A stretch of DNA of 10,665 nucleotides, taken from positions 1-10,665 of the forward strand of contig SDNN01000090.1 of the NCBI GenBank assembly GCA_004524425.1. Direction: 5' to 3'. Under the pieces are notes generated by a model, which saw only the letters and a list, made by a program, of their open reading frames with translations, ran no database searches and was not told where the DNA came from. Source of the DNA: Promethearchaeota archaeon. Its GTDB lineage: Archaea; Asgardarchaeota; Lokiarchaeia; Sigynarchaeales; SOKP01. Position numbers and translations under genes: made by a program. Below, one piece after another: positions 7,211 to 10,665 of this stretch (its first letter is position 1; every line of letters begins with the position of its first letter).

Positions 7211-7250
7211 CACATACCTTTTAAATTCTTAAGGTCTTTCCTCAATTAAT

Positions 7251-7360
7251 AAAGGAATCCCCGAAATTCGAACAAACATTGGATTTCGCCCTCTATTAAA
7301 CTCAAAAAAGAGTTTAATTATTTTATTCCTTTCATATTGTATTCGAATTTCGATTCCTTT
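7251..7360. repeat. 110-base imperfect fold-back with a separate inner hairpin, in a 437-base gene-free region
   Basis: AAAGGAATC (7251-7259) pairs with GATTCCTTT (7352-7360), and GAAATTCGAA (7263-7272) pairs with TTCGAATTTC (7342-7351), giving 19 paired bases with a single CCC bulge (7260-7262). CAA (7273-7275) can extend the stem with TTG (7337-7339) across a two-base bulge. Inside, ATTAAACTC (7295-7303) and GAGTTTAAT (7310-7318) form a perfect 9-bp hairpin with an A6 loop. A run of seven T (7370-7376) follows. The rest of 7149-7585 is T-rich non-coding sequence with no ORF of note. The element could be a structured RNA, a termination/processing structure of the CoiA-like transcript, or a MITE-like fold-back; no target-site duplication is evident. 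Confidence 0.55.
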
Positions 7361-7433
7361 TACTTATCCTTTTTTTAATTTAACTGTACTTAGATCATTT
7401 TAGAGATTCATTCTTTTCCACTTTCTATTTCTT

Positions 7434-7466
7434 TTCGAATTTGAACTCTTTTTTTAATTATCCTTT
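7434..7466 (+). repeat. Degenerate second copy of the fold-back's right arm
   Basis: TTCGAATTT at 7434-7442, then a pyrimidine-rich stretch and TTATCCTTT, repeats the order found at 7342-7373 (TTCGAATTT ... TTATCCTTT). Its TTGAACTCTTTTTT segment is also nearly complementary to the inner hairpin segment at 7304-7317. Low-complexity T-richness may explain part of this. Confidence 0.3.
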
Positions 7467-7573
7467 AAGATAGAAGTGATTTTATCATAATTGATGTTTA
7501 TTACCAAACATTTATTTCCTTCCATGACATTTTATGCTAATAATAAATCACTAATCTTTACATGTAAATTTAA

Positions 7574-7581
7574 AAGGGTGA
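7574..7581 (+). promoter_or_regulatory. Ribosome binding site AAGGGTGA of the nitroreductase gene
   Basis: AAGGGTGA ends four bases before the ATG at 7586-7588 and decides that start over the in-frame ATG ten codons later. It is identical to the site before the gene at 1577-2086. Confidence 0.7.
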
Positions 7582-7585
7582 AACA

Positions 7586-8491
7586 ATGTCAGAAACCATT
7601 AATAAGAAATTAATGGAGAATTCGAAAATTAAAATTGAAATAGAAAATTGTACTAAATGTTTGGAATGCGTAAAAACTTGTCCTCATTTTTGTTATCACT
7701 TCAATGAAGAATTGCAATTTGATGAGGAATTTGAGGAATTCTGTGTAGAATGCGGTCATTGTGTTGCGGTTTGCCCTGTTGGGATAATACAATTAAAATG
7801 TTCTAAACCTTCAGATGTAAAGGATATATCTACGATTTCAAAACTTCCGTCTTTTGATTCTATTTCAGACATTATTCGAGTTCGCAGGTCAATTAGAAGA
7901 TTTAATGATAAAGCTGTTCCAAAAGAATTATTAAGTAAGATATTAGATACTGTTAGATACACGCCAACCGGTCATAATGAAGAGAATATTCATTATACTA
8001 TAGTTCAAGACAACCTAATCCTCTCTAAAGTATCTGAAGAATGTACTAAGCAAATTACTAATTCCATAAGATTGTATGAGGATCCACAAGGACGGGAATC
8101 CTTGGAGAAATCTTTACCGAAGGAGGATCTAAAAAAGGCAGTGGAAAATATTCCATTAATGAAAAGGATTTTAAATGAAATTGAAAAAGGTCGAGAGTTA
8201 TGGAGATCGAATAGTCAAGTCATCTTAATTCATTCTCCCAGAGATTCTACCACTTTAGTAGAAAATTGCACTATCGCAGCTACATATATCATGTTACTTG
8301 CAGAGACCTTAGGATTGGGAACCTGTTCTCTTGGTTTTCTTACGGCTTTTATTAATCAATTTAGAACAGTTTCCAAGATCATAAACATTCCTAGAAAACA
8401 TGTTGTAGGATATTCATTAGCAATTGGATATCCAGAGGTAAAATTTAAAAGAATTCCGTCGCGAAAATCTCTTAAAGTAGAATGGAAATAA
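7586..8491 (+). CDS. Ferredoxin-nitroreductase fusion (2[4Fe-4S] + FMN)
   Basis: 301 residues in two domains. Residues 15-72 are a bacterial-type two-cluster ferredoxin: C22-x2-C25-x2-C28-x3-CP (32-33) and C53-x2-C56-x2-C59-x3-CP (63-64). Residues 90-301 are a nitroreductase-fold flavoprotein: VRRSIRRFNDKAVP (99-112) and PTGHN (127-131) contribute to FMN binding, and LGLGTCSLGF (242-251) is the usual glycine-rich segment near the FMN. Such fusions are typical of anaerobes; the clusters probably pass electrons from ferredoxin-like donors to FMN, which reduces a substrate not readable from the sequence. The start is fixed by AAGGGTGA. It is monocistronic, behind a 437-base spacer. Low-potential electrons could come from the NfnAB-type complex encoded in the same window, but that link is inference. 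Confidence 0.88.
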   Translation: MSETINKKLMENSKIKIEIENCTKCLECVKTCPHFCYHFNEELQFDEEFEEFCVECGHCVAVCPVGIIQLKCSKPSDVKDISTISKLPSFDSISDIIRVRRSIRRFNDKAVPKELLSKILDTVRYTPTGHNEENIHYTIVQDNLILSKVSEECTKQITNSIRLYEDPQGRESLEKSLPKEDLKKAVENIPLMKRILNEIEKGRELWRSNSQVILIHSPRDSTTLVENCTIAATYIMLLAETLGLGTCSLGFLTAFINQFRTVSKIINIPRKHVVGYSLAIGYPEVKFKRIPSRKSLKVEWK

Positions 8492-8504
8492 CAAGCTTAT
8501 TAAT

Positions 8505-8514
8505 AATAATTATT
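8505..8514 (+). terminator. AT palindrome after the nitroreductase gene
   Basis: AATAATTATT (8505-8514) is a perfect 10-base palindrome 13 bases after the stop codon, followed by TTCTAATTT. It may contribute to termination, but in sequence this AT-rich it is weak evidence. Confidence 0.2.
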
Positions 8515-8580
8515 TTCTAATTTAGTAATAATATAATTCAAAACAATTAGTTTTTCAACTTTTACAATCCTGTCTTGATC

Positions 8581-8718
8581 ATGAAAAAGAAATGTAGATT
8601 ATGTGAAATGATCCGATCTGAAAAAGATCTTGTTTTATTAAACGATGGAACTTACATGTGTTTTTCTTGTTGGAACAAGAGGCTTATTGAAAAAAATTTG
8701 GTCAATTCTAAGGAATAG
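8581..8718 (+). CDS. 45-residue zinc-ribbon micro-protein
   Basis: An ATG at 8581 opens a frame of 45 codons ending in TAG (8716-8718). The product has two CxxC pairs, KCRLC (C5, C8) and MCFSC (C27, C30), separated by 18 residues, with hydrophobic strands between them (KDLVLLNDGTYM) and a short basic helix after them (WNKRLIEKNL). This spacing is that of a treble-clef or zinc-ribbon knuckle binding one zinc ion; such small proteins often bind nucleic acid or a protein partner. No strong ribosome binding site is seen, although TTGATC directly abuts the ATG. An AT-rich TATA-like stretch lies at about 8529-8537. It follows the nitroreductase gene by 89 bases on the same strand and converges on the next ORF. 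The paired cysteines in a short frame make chance unlikely, but expression is unproven. Confidence 0.7.
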   Translation: MKKKCRLCEMIRSEKDLVLLNDGTYMCFSCWNKRLIEKNLVNSKE

Positions 8719-8752
8719 AAATACTGAAGGATGATAATAAGAAGTAATTTTA

Positions 8753-9007
8753 TTAATACGATAATAAGTAGGTGTATTTTTCAAGATCAAATTTATTGAC
8801 TTTTATATCATCCTTCTTGCGTTTATTTTTACATATGAGAGGAATTTTAATACAAATTTTGAAGTCTTTGATATAGAGATTATCATAAAACACTTCGTCG
8901 TGCTTATCATAATCTATGAATTTACTGGTATCAAATTCCTCTTTTTTTTGTGGTATGAGTAAGATCTTAATCACCCTCTTCCATTTTTTTTTTGATAAAA
9001 TTCCCAA
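8753..9007 (-). CDS. Small lysine-rich hypothetical protein with an uncertain start
   Basis: 84 residues from a TTG (9005-9007). No family is recognised. The sequence is rich in Lys, Asp, Ile and Phe, with likely strands around RVIKILLIP and YIKDFKICIKIPLICK. The same frame stays open upstream to a TAA at 9056-9058, but holds no ATG or GTG. In another frame an ATG at 9052-9054 encodes a hydrophobic start (MTFPLATFILLIHLEFWEF) and reaches a run of ten A on the minus strand (8984-8993). One extra A, or a -1 slip there, would join it to this ORF and give a 100-residue protein with an N-terminal membrane helix or signal. It lies downstream of the GTPase gene on the same strand, about 315 bases away. 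May be real, frameshifted or spurious. Confidence 0.4.
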   Translation of the reverse strand: MGILSKKKWKRVIKILLIPQKKEEFDTSKFIDYDKHDEVFYDNLYIKDFKICIKIPLICKNKRKKDDIKVNKFDLEKYTYLLSY

Positions 9008-9128
9008 AATTCCAGATGAATCAATAGTATAAACGTTGCTAGGGGGAATGTCATATTAATTTTGAGCTAAAATGAAAGGAAACTTGTCTCCATGATTAAC
9101 TCGCAACAAAGATAACGATGTATCTATG

Positions 9129-9145
9129 ATAAATAGACTATTTAT
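9129..9145. promoter_or_regulatory. 17-base palindrome, candidate operator
   Basis: ATAAATAG (9129-9136), a central A, and CTATTTAT (9138-9145) make a perfect two-fold symmetric site about 75-90 bases upstream of the alternative ATG (9054) of the minus-strand small ORF. It also contains TATTTAT, a TATA-like element. Suits a dimeric regulator; function is inferred. Confidence 0.3.
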
Positions 9146-9231
9146 AAGTTTTGGTTTATATTTATTCGTTTATTTAATAAAAGATTCATTTGAACAAATA
9201 TTTCTTGCTCACAAGATACCTTATTTTAAAT

Positions 9232-9284
9232 AGTTGGCTAAAAAACATGATTTTTTCTAAATTTTGAGAGGAATCAAACCAACT
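9232..9284 (-). terminator. Stem structure downstream of the GTPase gene
   Basis: AGTTGG (9232-9237) and CCAACT (9279-9284) can close a stem around an A6/T6 hairpin (9240-9245 with 9251-9256). On the minus strand this lies 39-91 bases after the GTPase stop and includes two T-rich runs. A terminator or 3' UTR structure is plausible; pairing is by eye. Confidence 0.25.
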
Positions 9285-9322
9285 GAGACTGGCCCTTAAA
9301 TCAATATGTTTTCGTCCAGATC

Positions 9323-9865
9323 TCAATTTTTATATATATCAAGTAGTTCTCTAACTAAAGAATGAAACGCATTTACGACCCCGTCTCCTGTCTTTGCGGA
9401 AGTCTTGTAATAACCAATTAAATCTAATTTTTTCACTAATTTTATGAGTTTTTTTTCCTTGATTTTTGATTCATCGACTAAATCAACCTTATTTGCAAAT
9501 AAAATAACCGGTATATCTCCACAATGTGCTTTTATATCATCATGCCATTCATCCACGTGTTCAAAACTTTTCTTGCCATGATTAGATTTCTCTAAAGAGT
9601 ATACAATGATAGCTGCTCTACTCCCTTCATAAAAAGCAGGACGGAGAAAATGATAAGTGTCCTGTCCAGCTATGTCCCATAAAAATAGTTCACATTCAGT
9701 ATCATTTATTTCTTCAACGAATTTCGAAAACTGAGCTCCAATCGTTTTAATGTAATCTTCGTTAAATGATCCTTGGGTATATTTTTTGATTAATGAAGTC
9801 TTCCCAACGGCAGGATCGCCGATTACCGTTATTTTAAAAATGTATCTATCTTTCGAATCTGACAA
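9323..9865 (-). CDS. Rab/Ras-superfamily small GTPase
   Basis: 180 residues, the full length of a Ras-superfamily G domain. All five nucleotide motifs are present: G1 GDPAVGKTS (16-24), G2 Thr41 in YIKTIGAQF, G3 WDIAGQ (63-68) with the catalytic Gln68, G4 NKVD (125-128) and G5 TSAK (155-158). The WDIAGQ-x-x-Y pattern and IKTIGAQF effector region are closest to the Rab/Ras branch. There is no C-terminal cysteine for prenylation, and the chain ends soon after G5, so membrane attachment would need a partner. Translation starts at TTG (9863-9865): the frame closes at a TGA 33 bases upstream with no ATG between, and an AAGTGAT ribosome binding site lies just before the TTG. Such GTPases are expanded in Asgard archaea. 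It is divergent from the membrane protein gene at the right edge. Confidence 0.93.
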   Translation of the reverse strand: MSDSKDRYIFKITVIGDPAVGKTSLIKKYTQGSFNEDYIKTIGAQFSKFVEEINDTECELFLWDIAGQDTYHFLRPAFYEGSRAAIIVYSLEKSNHGKKSFEHVDEWHDDIKAHCGDIPVILFANKVDLVDESKIKEKKLIKLVKKLDLIGYYKTSAKTGDGVVNAFHSLVRELLDIYKN

Positions 9866-10005
9866 AAAATCACTTTTATGAATTTTATTATCAAGATCTC
9901 AATTAATAAAATAATACTTATTTTTAAATAAATTTAGTTAATAAACATAATAACTATTATTATTGTTATCATAATATACAACTATATTTTGGAATAAACC
10001 TTAAA

Positions 10006-10011
10006 GAGGAG
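10006..10011 (+). promoter_or_regulatory. Strong ribosome binding site placed for an ATA codon
   Basis: GAGGAG (10006-10011), within AAAGAGGAGAGA, is the purine-richest site in the window. It lies seven bases before an in-frame ATA (10019-10021) but 31 bases before the first in-frame ATG (10043). The spacing fits the ATA. Confidence 0.5.
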
Positions 10012-10042
10012 AGACAAAATACCTGCTAAAATTAATTCAAAT

Positions 10043-10665
10043 ATGGAATGCTATTTCGGTTTATTTGGTGCTCTGATTACCGCAATTTGCGTTTTTACAG
10101 CAGCATTTTTGACATCAAATTATGATCCAAGAATTAATTATATCAGTGATTTGGGATATTTAGAATTTAAAAGCCTATTTTCTATAGGCTTCGTGATCGG
10201 TGGATCGCTTGGCATTCCTTTCTTCATCTATCTAGAGCGAGAATTAATCAATATAAGCGAATCTATAAGGAGACTAGCAACAGGAGCATCCATTATCACT
10301 TCGGTCTGTGTTGCTTTGGTGGGCATCATACCAGATAACACGTATCTAGAAATTTTTCTCATCTTCCATAATCTGGTAGCTTCAGTAGCTTTCATTGGGT
10401 CCTGTGTTTATATCAGCTTATACAGTTATTTAATGTATCAAGGACCTCGAACTAAATTATATACCGGGCCACAATTTAAGAAAATCTTGGCATTTTATGG
10501 ATTTAGTATCAACTTACCCTTAGTGTTCTTTTTCGCTACTTGGTCTTCTTTGATAGAATGGATTTTATTTATATTAATATTTCTATGGGTCATACTCACG
10601 GCAACTACTCTTTTAGAATTTAAATTTTTTAATCTTGCAGGAGTTTATTACAGAAGAGGGAAATA
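10043..10665 (+). CDS. DUF998-like multi-pass membrane protein, 3' end outside the window
   Basis: 207 codons are readable from the ATG at 10043 to the right edge; the last two bases (TA) may begin a stop codon or the gene may continue. Six hydrophobic helices lie at about 4-24, 43-64, 77-96, 101-128, 147-167 and 170-192. Family-like marks are INYISDLGYL (31-40), the loop DLG that follows helix 1 in DUF998 proteins, ALVGIIPD (91-98) with a glycine-proline turn, and the histidine in FHNLVASVAF (108-117). DUF998 is a family of six-helix integral membrane proteins without an established activity. The frame is open upstream to 9998, and the ribosome binding site suggests initiation eight codons earlier at an ATA, adding eight residues (PAKINSN after the start). 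About 150 bases separate it from the divergent GTPase gene. Confidence 0.8.
   Translation, partial: MECYFGLFGALITAICVFTAAFLTSNYDPRINYISDLGYLEFKSLFSIGFVIGGSLGIPFFIYLERELINISESIRRLATGASIITSVCVALVGIIPDNTYLEIFLIFHNLVASVAFIGSCVYISLYSYLMYQGPRTKLYTGPQFKKILAFYGFSINLPLVFFFATWSSLIEWILFILIFLWVILTATTLLEFKFFNLAGVYYRRGK

Larger units (their letters stand above)
9008..9322. other. Gene-poor spacer between the small hypothetical ORF and the GTPase gene
   Basis: The first 47 bases may encode the N-terminus of the neighbouring minus-strand ORF if its frameshift is real. The rest shows no ORF of note. It contains a 17-base palindrome (9129-9145) and a hairpin-like element (9232-9284), described separately. No tRNA or box C/D pattern was found by eye. 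Confidence 0.5.

Noticed and set aside
7251..7360. Reading the fold-back as an insertion sequence or CRISPR repeat
   Set aside because: There is no transposase, no convincing target-site duplication and no regularly spaced repeat units.
7610..7962. Two overlapping minus-strand frames (7610-7792 and 7756-7962)
   Set aside because: Both are antisense to the ferredoxin and nitroreductase motifs of the gene at 7586-8491.
9232..9300. tRNA-like or box C/D-like element suggested by the AGTTGG/CCAACT stem and a CTGA
   Set aside because: No T-arm sequence, no anticodon stem and no proper C box (RTGATGA) are present; only the outer stem pairs.

Overview
The window is a dense, AT-rich stretch of archaeal chromosome, most likely from an Asgard archaeon of the Lokiarchaeia (Promethearchaeota) type. 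This is inferred from gene content: a Rab-like small GTPase (9323-9865), a protein with the F-W-G-H-C-S-N core that I recall from many lokiarchaeal proteins (5315-6193), a DUF998-like membrane protein and a seven-helix membrane protein. Some genes start leaderless-like and others after GGTGA- or GAGG-type ribosome binding sites, and TTG starts are common. No rRNA, tRNA, CRISPR array or transposase was seen.

Left part (1-2250): a winged-helix regulator cut by the window edge faces a seven-helix membrane protein on the opposite strand, with a small hairpin between their stop codons. Next comes a small cysteine-containing protein resembling the DUF6125 / L-2-amino-thiazoline-4-carboxylate hydrolase-like group.

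Central redox operon (2251-5094, minus strand): an NfnA-type flavoprotein with a [2Fe-2S] site, an NfnB/GltD-type flavoprotein with two [4Fe-4S] sites, and a class I SAM methyltransferase follow each other with gaps of 22 and 2 bases. The first two should form an NfnAB-type ferredoxin:NAD(P)H oxidoreductase. A 9-bp inverted repeat lies just upstream of the operon. A ferredoxin-nitroreductase fusion at 7586-8491 (plus strand) is another low-potential redox enzyme in the same window.

Divergent pair (5315-7148): the F-W-G-H-C-S-N protein and a CoiA-like PD-(D/E)XK nuclease are transcribed away from each other from a 118-base spacer. After the nuclease comes the largest gene-free region (7149-7585). 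It holds a 110-base imperfect fold-back with 19 paired bases in its outer arms and a separate 9-bp hairpin inside.

Right part (8492-10665): a 45-residue zinc-ribbon micro-protein (8581-8718), a small hypothetical ORF whose start is confused by a ten-A homopolymer, the Rab-like GTPase, and a DUF998-like membrane protein running off the right edge. The last has a strong ribosome binding site placed for an ATA codon rather than for its first ATG.
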